From the NCBI RefSeq assembly GCF_000280925.3, contig NZ_CP012109.1:6468501-6532500 (forward strand): a DNA stretch of 64,000 nt, read 5' to 3'. The notes under the pieces are model-generated. The model saw only the letters and a program-made list of their open reading frames with translations. It was not told the DNA's origin and made no database searches. Below are positions 51,190-59,867 of the stretch, piece by piece. The first letter of the stretch is position 1; the number at the start of each line of letters is the position of its first letter. This stretch comes from Myxococcus hansupus. Its GTDB lineage: Bacteria; Myxococcota; Myxococcia; Myxococcales; Myxococcaceae. The position numbers and the translations under genes were made by a program.

Positions 51190-52725
51190 ATGCAAATGCT
51201 GTCACTGAAGGCAGTTTTCAGGAAACTCCCTGCCCTGGTCTTCGCCCTGTGCATGGGCCTGGGCTCGACCGTCGCGGCGCAGACCTACGAGCGCTTCGCG
51301 GGGCGGCTGTCCGACAAGGCCACCGGCGCGGCGCTGGTGAGCACGGTCACCGTCAATGGTTACAGGAAGGCCACGGCGACGAACGGTTCGTTCGAAATCT
51401 ATGTCCCCACCGCCTCACGCTACGTGTTCGACGTGAGCATGAACGGCTACGTCCCCACGTCCATCATCCACCACAGGTCTCCACCCGCCGACCTGGACGT
51501 GAAGCTGACGCGGGCGGAAGTCCACACCATCAACCCCACGCAGAACATCGACGTCACCGACAACCGGGGGACCCGCATCACCATCCCCGCGGGCTCGCTC
51601 GTGGACTCCGCCGGCCGCCCCGCTCCGTCCTCGGTCCAGCTCCAGCTCTACACCTATGACCTGCGCAACGAGCAGATGGTGGGCGACATGAGCGCGATCG
51701 ATGTGAATGGGCGGCCCGTCGCCTTGATCAGCCTGGGCGCATTCTCCGCGGAGTTCCGCGACACCAATGGGACGCTCTACAACCTGGCCAACGGCCGCGC
51801 CGCCACCATCCGCATGAACACGGACCCGGCCAGCACGTTCAGCGGCGCCATTCCCCTGTGGTGGTATGACCAGAGCCGGGGACTGTGGGTCGAAGAAGGA
51901 ATGGGCTACGTGGAGAATGGCGTGGCCACGGGTCAGGTGCGCCACTTCACGGTGTGGAACTTCGACCTCAAGATGGACACTCCCGCCTGCGTCAAGTTGG
52001 AGTTCAATCCCCTCTACTTCTACACCACGTTGGCAGGCAAAGCCTCGGTTCGCCTGGATGTCGTCAGCCAGGGCGTGAGCAGCAGCAACGTGAGCGTCGA
52101 CAACCCCGGGCCGCACGCGATCTACAACCTGCCGCCCAACACCAATGTCGGAGTCGTGGTCAACAACGTCCCGCACGGCATCGTGAACACAGGTGCTCCG
52201 TGGGGTGGAATTGGCATTCCCCCGCATCCCTATGACGTCTGCAACGGCAAGCTGCTCAACATCACCGGACCGACGGCGCAGTTCGGCATGTTGAAAGGAC
52301 GGGTGCTGCGTCAGCACCGCACGAACCACGGTGGCGTCGCGGTGACGGTCAACCGGGGGAACACCCCCTTGGGGTCGGCGGTGACGGACGCCGGAGGCTT
52401 CTTCTCGGTGCAGGTGCCCGCGGGCAGCGGGACGACCATCACCGCGGCCAGGCTGGGATACCTCTCCGCCCAGCGCGCCAACTTCAACGTCGCCGCGGGC
52501 GGAACGTTGGAGCTGCCTGACGTGACGCTCCCCGCCGGCAACACGGACGGGGACAACGACATTGACTGGAATGACATCAACGCCATCGGCTCCGCCGTGA
52601 CGACGCCCCCCACCGCGGTGGGCCCCAACGACCCGCGTGACGTCAACGGCAATGGCGTCATCGACTGGGACGACTCCGCCAAGGCCACCGCCAACGGTGG
52701 GATGGTGGGCCCGCGCCCCTGGTAG
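51190..52725 (+). CDS. secreted carboxypeptidase-regulatory-like protein with dockerin-like C terminus
   Basis: A 511-residue protein; ATG 51190 follows GGAGG. The signal peptide ends near VAAQ (residue ~32). Residues ~38-105 form a carboxypeptidase-regulatory-like beta-sandwich (GRLSDKATGAALVSTVTVNG). A middle ZU5-like part follows (NRGTRITIPAGSLVDSAGRP), then a second regulatory-like fold (VTDAGGFFSVQVPAG). The end carries two calcium-loop repeats, DGDNDIDWNDINAI and DVNGNGVIDWDDSAKA, as in type I dockerins. Such proteins are usually surface-associated. The second loop and the spacing are less canonical, so cohesin binding is uncertain. A strong hairpin terminates the gene. Confidence 0.85.
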   Translation: MQMLSLKAVFRKLPALVFALCMGLGSTVAAQTYERFAGRLSDKATGAALVSTVTVNGYRKATATNGSFEIYVPTASRYVFDVSMNGYVPTSIIHHRSPPADLDVKLTRAEVHTINPTQNIDVTDNRGTRITIPAGSLVDSAGRPAPSSVQLQLYTYDLRNEQMVGDMSAIDVNGRPVALISLGAFSAEFRDTNGTLYNLANGRAATIRMNTDPASTFSGAIPLWWYDQSRGLWVEEGMGYVENGVATGQVRHFTVWNFDLKMDTPACVKLEFNPLYFYTTLAGKASVRLDVVSQGVSSSNVSVDNPGPHAIYNLPPNTNVGVVVNNVPHGIVNTGAPWGGIGIPPHPYDVCNGKLLNITGPTAQFGMLKGRVLRQHRTNHGGVAVTVNRGNTPLGSAVTDAGGFFSVQVPAGSGTTITAARLGYLSAQRANFNVAAGGTLELPDVTLPAGNTDGDNDIDWNDINAIGSAVTTPPTAVGPNDPRDVNGNGVIDWDDSAKATANGGMVGPRPW

Positions 52726-52747
52726 TCGCCGCGCTCGGCAGTTCACG

Positions 52748-52776
52748 CGTGGCCAGAGCCGCCAGCTCTGGCCACG
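52748..52776 (+). terminator. hairpin terminator
   Basis: Perfect 12-bp arms CGTGGCCAGAGC / GCTCTGGCCACG with a 5-base loop, 22 bp after the stop of the dockerin-ended protein gene. The T tract is weak, but stem stability is high. Confidence 0.7.
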
Positions 52777-52808
52777 CCGTCCTGGAATCATCAGCCATTG
52801 AGGGAACG

Positions 52809-53426
52809 ATGCCGCTATCTCGCACGGGAGCACGAAGATACCTGGGAGTGTGGAGTGCATTGTGGTTGCTGGCCTGTGGTCGTCCCGAGGCCCAAGAGGA
52901 CGCAACGCTCGATTTGGCTGCGCTGGTTCAGGGCGCGTTTGGCGGCGACCTGGGACAGGTGGTGGGCATGCCCGTCGCGACAGGCAGGACGTGTGGGAAG
53001 ACCAGCGACTACCAACCGAGCTGCGCCGTTGGCCCCGCCGCCCCGGATGTCGCCTACCTCTGGCGAGCGCCCAGCTCCGACCGGTACACCTTCTCCACCG
53101 TCAACTCCAACTTCGACACGGTGCTCGAGGTTCGCCCCTACAACAACACCACGCAGTCGCTGGGCTGCAACGACGACATCGGCCCCGGCCAACAGCAATC
53201 CTCGTTGGAGATCGACCTCACCAGCGGGCAGGTGGTGCAGGTCATCGTGGACAGCTACGGGAGCAAGTGCGGCGACTATCAGCTCAACATCTTCAATAGC
53301 GGCGGCAACTGCCCCGTGTGCCACACCGGCCTGACAGGTGATCCCGCCAACGCCGGGAAAGCACCGGGCGCCTCGCCACGCTCGGGGAGCTGCCCCCGCG
53401 AGGCCCCAGCGATGCCGCGTCGCTGA
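52809..53426 (+). CDS. lipoprotein with PPC-like domain
   Basis: A 205-residue protein. GAGGGA precedes ATG 52809, and the lipobox is LLAC (Cys ~22). Residues ~65-165 follow the bacterial pre-peptidase C-terminal (PPC) pattern: VAYLWRAPSSDRYTFST, NFDTVLEVRPYN, CNDDIG, VVQVIVDSYGSKCGDYQLNI. The last ~40 residues are Pro/Ser/Arg-rich and include CPVCH, a CXXCH motif that would bind c-type haem if real, though it may be chance. The C-terminal end is less convincing than the rest; a shift into another frame cannot be excluded. It lies upstream of the permease gene. Confidence 0.78.
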   Translation: MPLSRTGARRYLGVWSALWLLACGRPEAQEDATLDLAALVQGAFGGDLGQVVGMPVATGRTCGKTSDYQPSCAVGPAAPDVAYLWRAPSSDRYTFSTVNSNFDTVLEVRPYNNTTQSLGCNDDIGPGQQQSSLEIDLTSGQVVQVIVDSYGSKCGDYQLNIFNSGGNCPVCHTGLTGDPANAGKAPGASPRSGSCPREAPAMPRR

Positions 53427-53499
53427 CCGCCACGCAATCGTCCGCGAACTCGCACGTAGCCGTCCTGGAAGCCGTGGACCGGCACCGGGAGACAGCGTG

Positions 53500-55959
53500 A
53501 TGGAGACCGTTCTGGGCGGATTGCGTCAGAGCCTGCGTTCACTGGGCCGCAGTCCCGGCTTCACCTTGGCGTGCGTGCTGATGCTGGCGGTGGGCATCGG
53601 CGCGAGCACGGCGCTCTTCAGCGTGGTGGAGGGCGTCTTGCTGCGCCCCTTGCCCTATCCGAGCTCCGAGCGCCTCGTGGAGCTCTCCCAGCGCGCGGCG
53701 GACGGGCATCCCATGCGGTTCTCGGATCCCAACTTCGAGGATGTGCGGACGCGCGCGCGCACCGTCACGGCGCTGGCCCAGGTGTCGGGAGCGGCGAGCG
53801 TCGCCGTCACCGGTGCCGACGAGCCGGCCTTCGCCACGCTGGCGCTCGCCTCGCGCGACTTCTTCCCCGCCTTCGCGGTGCAGCCCGTCCAAGGCCGCCT
53901 CTTCGCCCCAGAGGAACAGCAGGCGGGAGGGGTTCCCGTGGTGGTGGTGAGCCACGCCTTCTGGCAGCGCTACCTGGGCGCACGGCCGCTGCCCCTGCCG
54001 GACACCCTCACCTTCGAGGGTCGCGTCTACACCGTGGTGGGCGTGATGCCCGCGTCCTTCGACTACCCGGTGGGCACGCAGTTGTGGACTCCGCGAGAGC
54101 TGGAGGCCCCCCTGCCCAGCCGCACCGCGCACAACTGGCGGGTGGTGGGGAGGCTCGTGGACGGCGTCGACCTCCAGGCCGCGCGAGCGGAACTGACCCA
54201 CATCGCCCGTGAACTCGAGGCCCAGTACGGCCAGGACACGCGGATGCATGACATCGCCGTGGAATCCCTGCAGGAGAGCCTGGTCGGCCGGGTGCGGCCC
54301 ACGCTCTACCTGCTGTCGGGGGCCGCGGCGTTCCTGCTGCTGGTGGCCGGCGCCAACGTCACGAACCTGCTGCTCGCCCGCGCGGCCACCCGGGCCCGGG
54401 AGCTCGCCATCCATGTGGCGCTGGGCGCGGGCCCCGGCGCCTTGATACGGCGATTCCTCCAGGAGTCGCTCCTGCTGTCACTGATGGGAGGCGCGCTGGG
54501 GGCCGTGCTCGCCACCTGGGGCGTGGGCGCGCTGCTCGCGGCCGAGCCGGGCCACCTGCCACGCGTCGACGAGGTGGGGGTGAACGCCGCGGTGCTCCTC
54601 TTCACCCTCGGACTCTCGCTGCTGCTCGCGCTGGGACTGGGGTTGCTGACGGCGCTGCGAGCGGCACGGCAGCCTCCAGGGGTCGTGCTGGCGCGCGCTG
54701 GGAGCACGAGCAGCGGAGGCGGGGGCGCCGAGCGCACGCGCCGGGCCCTCGTCGTGGGCCAGCTCGCGCTCGCGCTGGTCCTCCTGGTGGGCGCGGCGCT
54801 GCTCGGGCGCAGCCTGATGGGACTGCTCTCGCTGGACCCGGGGTATCGCACCGAGAATGTCGCGGTGCTCAGCATCGTGCTCCCGCCCGCCGAGGACGCG
54901 GAGCAGGGGCAGCGCAACGTGGGATTGCAAGAGCAGCTCCTGTCGCGACTGGTGGCGCTGCCCGGCGTGCGCGCCGCGGGTGCCGTGAGCAGCTTCCCAC
55001 TGGAGGGCAGCCCCGCCGGAGACGGCACCTTCATCGTGCTCAACCGCCCCGACGAGGTGGGTGACTTCGAGGACTTCGGGAGGCTGGTGCGCGAGCCCGA
55101 GCGCACCGGCTCCGCCGAGTACCGCGTGGCCAGCGAGGGGTACTTCGCGGCGCTCGGCATCCCGCTCCTGCGCGGCCGGCTGTTCGACGCGCGTGACACC
55201 GTGGACGCGCCGCACGTGGCCGTCATCAGCGAGTCGCTCGCGAAGGCCCGCTGGCCCCACGAAGAGCCGTTGGGCAAGCTCATCCAGTTCGGAAACATGG
55301 ACGGGGATTTGCGGCCCTTCACCATTGTCGGCGTGGTGGGGGACGTGCGGGAGCAAGGGCTGGATGACGCGCCCAGGCCCATGTTCTATGGCGGCTCCCG
55401 CCAGCGTCCGCGGGCCGCCTCCCGCCTGCACCTCGCCGTGCACGGCCCCATGGGCTCGGCGGCCCTGGTCACCGCGGCGCGGCCCGTGCTGCGAGAGCTG
55501 GCCCCCGAGCTGCCCTCGCGACTGTCCACGGTGGAGGCGCTGCTCGCGGGTTCACTCGCCCCCAGGCGCTTCAGCCTCCTGCTGCTGGGCGCGTTTGGCG
55601 CGATGGCGCTGCTGCTCTCGGTGGCGGGCCTCGCGGCCGTCGTGTCCTACGCGGTGGCGCAGCGCACGCGGGAGTTCGGCATCCGCTTCGCGCTGGGCGC
55701 GACGTCGGAAGACGTGCTGGGGTTGGTACTGAAGCAGGCGGCACGGCTCGCGGGATTGGGAATCGCGCTCGGCGTGCTCGGGGCCGTGGGGCTCAGCCAG
55801 GTGCTCACGGGGCTTGTGTATGGCGTGAGCACCACGGACCCACTCGTCTTCGCCGCCGTGGCGCTCCTCCTGCTGGGCGTGGCGCTGCTCGCGAGCTGGC
55901 TGCCGGCCCGGCGCGCCTCACGCGTGGACCCGATGACGGTCCTTCGTTCGGAGGCATGA
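53500..55959 (+). CDS. MacB/FtsX-type ABC transporter permease
   Basis: An 819-residue permease of the duplicated FtsX layout. It opens with LRQSLRSLGRSPGFTLACVL, the usual ADOP-group start, and has a MacB periplasmic core (ASRDFFPAFAVQPVQGR). Three membrane helices follow near residues 270-400, then a linker, a second periplasmic part (RVASEGYFAALGIPLLRGRL) and three final helices with AQRTREFGIRFALGAT. Such proteins couple with an ATPase to move lipoproteins or signals across the envelope. No ATPase gene is within the window, so the partner is elsewhere. The start ATG 53500 (GTG 53497 possible) follows GGGAGA. Confidence 0.9.
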   Translation: METVLGGLRQSLRSLGRSPGFTLACVLMLAVGIGASTALFSVVEGVLLRPLPYPSSERLVELSQRAADGHPMRFSDPNFEDVRTRARTVTALAQVSGAASVAVTGADEPAFATLALASRDFFPAFAVQPVQGRLFAPEEQQAGGVPVVVVSHAFWQRYLGARPLPLPDTLTFEGRVYTVVGVMPASFDYPVGTQLWTPRELEAPLPSRTAHNWRVVGRLVDGVDLQAARAELTHIARELEAQYGQDTRMHDIAVESLQESLVGRVRPTLYLLSGAAAFLLLVAGANVTNLLLARAATRARELAIHVALGAGPGALIRRFLQESLLLSLMGGALGAVLATWGVGALLAAEPGHLPRVDEVGVNAAVLLFTLGLSLLLALGLGLLTALRAARQPPGVVLARAGSTSSGGGGAERTRRALVVGQLALALVLLVGAALLGRSLMGLLSLDPGYRTENVAVLSIVLPPAEDAEQGQRNVGLQEQLLSRLVALPGVRAAGAVSSFPLEGSPAGDGTFIVLNRPDEVGDFEDFGRLVREPERTGSAEYRVASEGYFAALGIPLLRGRLFDARDTVDAPHVAVISESLAKARWPHEEPLGKLIQFGNMDGDLRPFTIVGVVGDVREQGLDDAPRPMFYGGSRQRPRAASRLHLAVHGPMGSAALVTAARPVLRELAPELPSRLSTVEALLAGSLAPRRFSLLLLGAFGAMALLLSVAGLAAVVSYAVAQRTREFGIRFALGATSEDVLGLVLKQAARLAGLGIALGVLGAVGLSQVLTGLVYGVSTTDPLVFAAVALLLLGVALLASWLPARRASRVDPMTVLRSEA

Positions 55960-55973
55960 GGCACCGCACGGGC

Positions 55974-56519
55974 TCACGGCGATACGTCGCCTCCATTCTC
56001 AGCGTCCGGGTCCACTCCGCACCCGACGCTCTCGAACGAGAGGATGCGCTCGTCCATGACCACCGGTGGCCCTCCATCGGTCCCGCAGTACGCCACCCGC
56101 GACACGAGATGCGTGTAGGTCCACAAAGGCATACTCCCGTGAATCGTAATGTCGCCACAGGGCACGGGTCCGCTGCATTCCTTCGTGAACTCGCTCAAGT
56201 CCACCAGCGGCCCGCCCTCGCGTCGCTGTGCCAGAAGGGTGCACTGATAGCATCCCCCCAGCACGGTTTGACACCGCGTCCGGAAGTTGAAGTAGGCGGG
56301 GTTCTCTTCACAGTTGGCCGAGAGCTCCGCCACTTGGGGCGTGTCCGGCCCGATGACACCGACGCCGAGGCCACTGTCAGGCTCTGGCTCGTGTTCAGCG
56401 CCCACACCGGCATCGTCAATGTCAGTGCCTGGCACCCCATCGGCTTCCACCACCTCTGTACCGCCGCAAGCCGAGAGAAGGAAAAACAGCGAACAGAGTG
56501 TGCGAGACAATGCTTGCAT
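55974..56519 (-). CDS. hypothetical lipoprotein
   Basis: A 181-residue protein starting MQALSRTLCSLFFLLSACGG, with lipobox LSAC (Cys 18), followed by an acidic linker (EVVEADGVPGTDIDDAGVG). The mature domain has about eight cysteines (ANCEENPAYFNFRTRCQTVL; GGCYQCTLLAQ; FTKECSGPVPCGD; VAYCGTD; SVGCGVDPD), probably disulfide-bonded. The family is not recognised. It is convergent with the permease gene, 14 bp apart. Confidence 0.8.
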   Translation of the reverse strand: MQALSRTLCSLFFLLSACGGTEVVEADGVPGTDIDDAGVGAEHEPEPDSGLGVGVIGPDTPQVAELSANCEENPAYFNFRTRCQTVLGGCYQCTLLAQRREGGPLVDLSEFTKECSGPVPCGDITIHGSMPLWTYTHLVSRVAYCGTDGGPPVVMDERILSFESVGCGVDPDAENGGDVSP

Positions 56520-56938
56520 GGTCGAGTGCCGTGACGCGGGAACACCGGAGGGGAGTCCCCGGTGCCGAACATCCGGAAGCGCACGCTGCACCACCCCCGA
56601 CGCTTTGCCGGTCCGGATATTCAAAAGGATTTACGCCCGAGGCAGCCCTGCCCGCCCTCCAAGGTTGACGCGCCCCCAAGCGGGTGCTGGCGGCGCGAGG
56701 CGAAACGCTGGAAGCCCCCCCATGACACCGTGCGGCCTCTCCGTTCTGGCGGGTGACGCCGGCCGTGCGGCGCCGTCACGAAGCCGTGGGCGAAGGACGA
56801 GACGTCGTCGTCGTGCATGGCGGCCCAGGACGCCCCGGGCACGGCGGATGGCACGTCCTGGATGACAGAGTTCGCGCTGGCGTGGGAAGCCCGTGGGGTG
56901 TGACAACGGGTCGACAACACCCCATCAGGCGCCCTGAC
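56520..56938. other. intergenic, no supported gene
   Basis: These 419 bases lie between two minus-strand genes. A CACCGG...CCGGTG inverted repeat (56543-56548 / 56559-56564) lies about 25 bp upstream of the lipoprotein start and could sit in its leader. No coding sequence or promoter stood out. Confidence 0.4.
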
Positions 56939-57913
56939 TCAGGGCTGCGGCCGGGCGGCCCGCATCTGCTCCACGACCGCGAGGTACTCTTCCAGGGAAT
57001 CGAGTCCCACGGCCGCGCGCCGCGCGTTCACCTTCTCAGGGTCCTCCAGCGCCTTGGGGACCATCTTTCCATCCACCTCCTCCAACTGCGTGGCGTAGCG
57101 CTGCGGCTTGCCGGTGTTCACCAGCACCCGGTCGGTGAGGTACGCGAGCTCCTTCGCCGAGCCCTCTCCTCGCGCCACGGCCTGCTCCAGCATCGGCAGG
57201 ACGCCGAGCTGGAAGGCGACGTCCTGGTCCGCGTGCTGCACCAACAGCCACGCGGCGAAGGTCGCGCGCTTGCCCACCAAGTCACGTCCCGGCCAGCCCT
57301 GCTTCGCGATGACCTCCTTGAGCCAGGAGGTGTTGCGCGCGTCGATTTCCGCCATCCGTGCCTTGGCGGCCTCATCCGTGAAGTTCGAGGCGACGAGGGC
57401 CCTGCGCACTTCCTGGTCCTCTTCCATGCGCTTGAGCAGCTCGTCGCGCAGCGCGGGGTCCGCCGCCTCGTACTGCTTCGCCTCGGCCGCGACGACGCGC
57501 TGCTCCAGCGCCGCGTAGCCCGGCAGGCTCCGGACGCTGGCCAGGTCCTCGTCCTGCTGGAGGTGCTTCGTGTCGAAGAAGCCCTCGTCCACGGCGCGAT
57601 CCAACCAAGTCAGCGCCTCTTCGTTCTCAGCCACCAGGGCCGCCGCGCAGGCCGCGTTGTAGGCCATGTTCTGACCCCGCACCCCGCCGGCCCAGGCGCT
57701 CCGGTACAGGGGAAGGGCGCCCGCGTTGTCCCCCTTCATGCTCAGCCCGTACGCCTCGGCGGCGGCCTTCTTGGCCTCGGGCGTCGCGACGGGCTTGGAC
57801 GACTCGGGCTTCGCGGCCGTGGCACCCCGAGGAGCAGCGGGCTCCGGGGCGCCACCACCGTGGGCACATGCAACCAGGTTCAGCGCGGCGAGGAGGACGA
57901 CGATGCGACGCAT
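56939..57913 (-). CDS. lipoprotein with TPR-like repeats and DUF6624-type domain
   Basis: A 324-residue protein. ATG 57913 follows GGAG; the lipobox is NLVAC (Cys ~16) and a Pro/Ala/Lys linker comes next. Residues ~45-135 look like TPR helices (AYGLSMKGDNAGALPLYRSA; NAACAAALVAENEEALTWLD). Residues ~190-320 match the DUF6624 pattern (IDARNTSWLKEVIAKQGWPG, AAWLLVQHADQDVAFQ, LPMLEQAVARGE, LAYLTDRVLVNTGKPQRYAT). The DUF has no known function. It is a single gene on the minus strand. Confidence 0.85.
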   Translation of the reverse strand: MRRIVVLLAALNLVACAHGGGAPEPAAPRGATAAKPESSKPVATPEAKKAAAEAYGLSMKGDNAGALPLYRSAWAGGVRGQNMAYNAACAAALVAENEEALTWLDRAVDEGFFDTKHLQQDEDLASVRSLPGYAALEQRVVAAEAKQYEAADPALRDELLKRMEEDQEVRRALVASNFTDEAAKARMAEIDARNTSWLKEVIAKQGWPGRDLVGKRATFAAWLLVQHADQDVAFQLGVLPMLEQAVARGEGSAKELAYLTDRVLVNTGKPQRYATQLEEVDGKMVPKALEDPEKVNARRAAVGLDSLEEYLAVVEQMRAARPQP

Positions 57914-58092
57914 GATGCTCCAGGGGTGTGGGGATGATTGCGGGCGCTCCCAGCACATCCTGGGAGGTCCTGAGAACGCAGTGTAGGCAATTCTCGAATC
58001 CCAGGTCGCCCTGGAGTAGCGGGAGAGGCGGCGCCCCAGGGGGCAGCGCGCTTGCTCCGCGCCCACGCCGGCCTCACAGGACGCGGCCGGCG

Positions 58093-59247
58093 TCAACGGA
58101 ACGGGCCACGCACCTCGAAGGTGACGCCATTGCCGTCCGCCCCGCGCTGCGAGCTGAAGTACAGCCGCCGGCCGTCTGGACTGAAGGCGGGGCCGGTGAG
58201 CTCCGAGCCCGCGTGTCCCTCCAGTTGGAGAAACGCCGCGACGGTGCGCTCGCGCCCCGGGGCGATGAGACACACCTGGAGGTCATTGCCGTCCTCGGCC
58301 ACGTAGAGGTCGCCCGAACGGGATACGGTGACGTTGTCCACGCCGCGCAGCGGTGCGTCCGGGTAGAGGGCATGGTCGTAGATGATTTCCACCCGGCCGG
58401 TGGCGGGGGTGTGCGCCCAGACGCGATTGTCGCCCTTCGTCGTGAAGTAGATGACGCCGCCGTCGTACCAGCAGCCCTCGCCGCCATCGAACGCGGTGGT
58501 CAGAAAACGGGCGAGCTGCAGGTACACGGGGAGCGAGGCGGAGACCCGCACCCAACTGAAAGTCGCGGAGCCCCCCAGCGCGTCGCCGTTCAGCTTCGCG
58601 GCCTCCAGGGTGCCCGATGCCAACGAAGGCCATTGCGCGGGCGTGAAGCGATAGAGCCGTCCCTGGGGCCGGTCCTCCGTCAGGTACAGGCGCTGGCCCA
58701 CCGGGTCCACGGCGACGGCCTCGTGGGCGAAGGTGCCCAGCGCCGCGCGCCGCTGACCTTGTGAGGGGCGCAGGGGATTGCATTCCCAGACGGTGCCCCC
58801 GTCCCACTCCTCACACGACAGCCAGGAGCCCCAGGGCGTGGGCCCTCCGGCGCAGTTGACCTGGGTGCCCTCGAGGATGCGGTAGGCGCTCGTCACGGTC
58901 CCGCCTCCGTCGAAGCGAATCGAGGAGGCGCCTCCCACCAGCGGCAGCTCGCAGTTGGAGGTGTAGACCCAGCCGCCATCGTCGGTGGGAAAGCAGACGC
59001 CGCCATCTGGCGCGGCATGCCACGTGTAGTGAGTGCCAGCAACGCGCTGTCCGGAGCGAGCGATGATGCGCGAGCTGAAGCCCGCGGGCAGCCGAAGCCC
59101 CTGCGCATCCGGAGCGCCGGAGATGGCACCGTAGGGCCCCGGCCCTGGCCGCGCGGGAGCGGCATACGCCGAACGCCAGAAACCCGACCCCAGGGCCAGC
59201 ACGCCGCTGCCCATCGCCGTGAGTCGAAGGAAACGCCTGCGCTGCAT
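58093..59247 (-). CDS. PhoX-family (DUF839) phosphatase-like Tat-exported protein
   Basis: A 384-residue protein with a twin-arginine signal (MQRRRFLRLTAMGSGVLALG). ATG 59247 is preferred because GGAGG lies 7 bp upstream; the ATG two codons earlier is too close. PhoX-type blocks are present: TPWGSWLSCEE (metal-binding Glu), TFAHEAVAVDPVGQRLYLTE, GCWYDGGVIYFTTKGDNRVW and LRGVDNVTVSRSGDLYVAED. PhoX proteins are calcium/iron alkaline phosphatases, but this is shorter than classical PhoX (~600), so phosphatase activity is not assured. It lies 32 bp after a GlcG-type gene and is probably co-transcribed. Confidence 0.85.
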   Translation of the reverse strand: MQRRRFLRLTAMGSGVLALGSGFWRSAYAAPARPGPGPYGAISGAPDAQGLRLPAGFSSRIIARSGQRVAGTHYTWHAAPDGGVCFPTDDGGWVYTSNCELPLVGGASSIRFDGGGTVTSAYRILEGTQVNCAGGPTPWGSWLSCEEWDGGTVWECNPLRPSQGQRRAALGTFAHEAVAVDPVGQRLYLTEDRPQGRLYRFTPAQWPSLASGTLEAAKLNGDALGGSATFSWVRVSASLPVYLQLARFLTTAFDGGEGCWYDGGVIYFTTKGDNRVWAHTPATGRVEIIYDHALYPDAPLRGVDNVTVSRSGDLYVAEDGNDLQVCLIAPGRERTVAAFLQLEGHAGSELTGPAFSPDGRRLYFSSQRGADGNGVTFEVRGPFR

Positions 59248-59279
59248 GGGCATGCCTCCGTTCGCCAGAAGACCCGGAA

Positions 59280-59675
59280 TCAGAAAGCGGACGCCCCCGC
59301 GACGGCGACACCATGGTCCTGGTCACCGGAGCCCCCGCTGACGCCGACAGCGCCCACGACCTTGCCGTTCTTCCGCAGCGGGACGCCTCCCGCGAAAATC
59401 ATCACCTTGCCCTCGTTGGATGCGTGAATGCCATAGAACGGGCCCCCCGGCTGGGCACTCTTCGCCAGGTCCTGCGTGGTGATGTCGAAAGCGCGAGCGG
59501 TGAAGGCCTTCTTGATGGAGATGTCGACGCTGCCCAACCACGCCCCATCCATGCGCACGTGCGCAACCAGGTTTCCGCCCTCGTCGGCGACGGCGATGTT
59601 CATGGGCTGGCCCAACTCCTGGGCCTTCTTCTCGGCTGCGGCGATGATGCGACGCGCGTCTTCCAAACGGACCAT
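59280..59675 (-). CDS. GlcG/HbpS-family protein
   Basis: A 131-residue protein: LEDARRIIAAAEKKAQELGQ, MNIAVADEGGNLVAHVRMDG, SVDISIKKAFTARAF and GGVPLRKNGKVVGAVGVSGG are the GlcG/HbpS core. CAGGAG precedes ATG 59675. Members bind haem or cofactors or are linked to glycolate and diol use, and the role is usually unknown. It has no signal peptide. It is 32 bp upstream of the PhoX-like gene on the same strand, so a joint role is possible. Confidence 0.9.
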   Translation of the reverse strand: MVRLEDARRIIAAAEKKAQELGQPMNIAVADEGGNLVAHVRMDGAWLGSVDISIKKAFTARAFDITTQDLAKSAQPGGPFYGIHASNEGKVMIFAGGVPLRKNGKVVGAVGVSGGSGDQDHGVAVAGASAF

Positions 59676-59867
59676 GGGCGACTCCTGCGGGGGTTGGCGG
59701 CGCGCACAACGCCCCCGCGGACAAAGGAAGACAAGGCCGGGCTCGCCCGCGCCTTTGCGAATGTCCTGGAGACAATGAGGCGGTGGACGATTGTTCCGCC
59801 GGGCAACGGTTGTCCCGGCCCCCGTGCCGACCCAAACCTGGACACTCCGTCAGGACACGTGCCTGCG

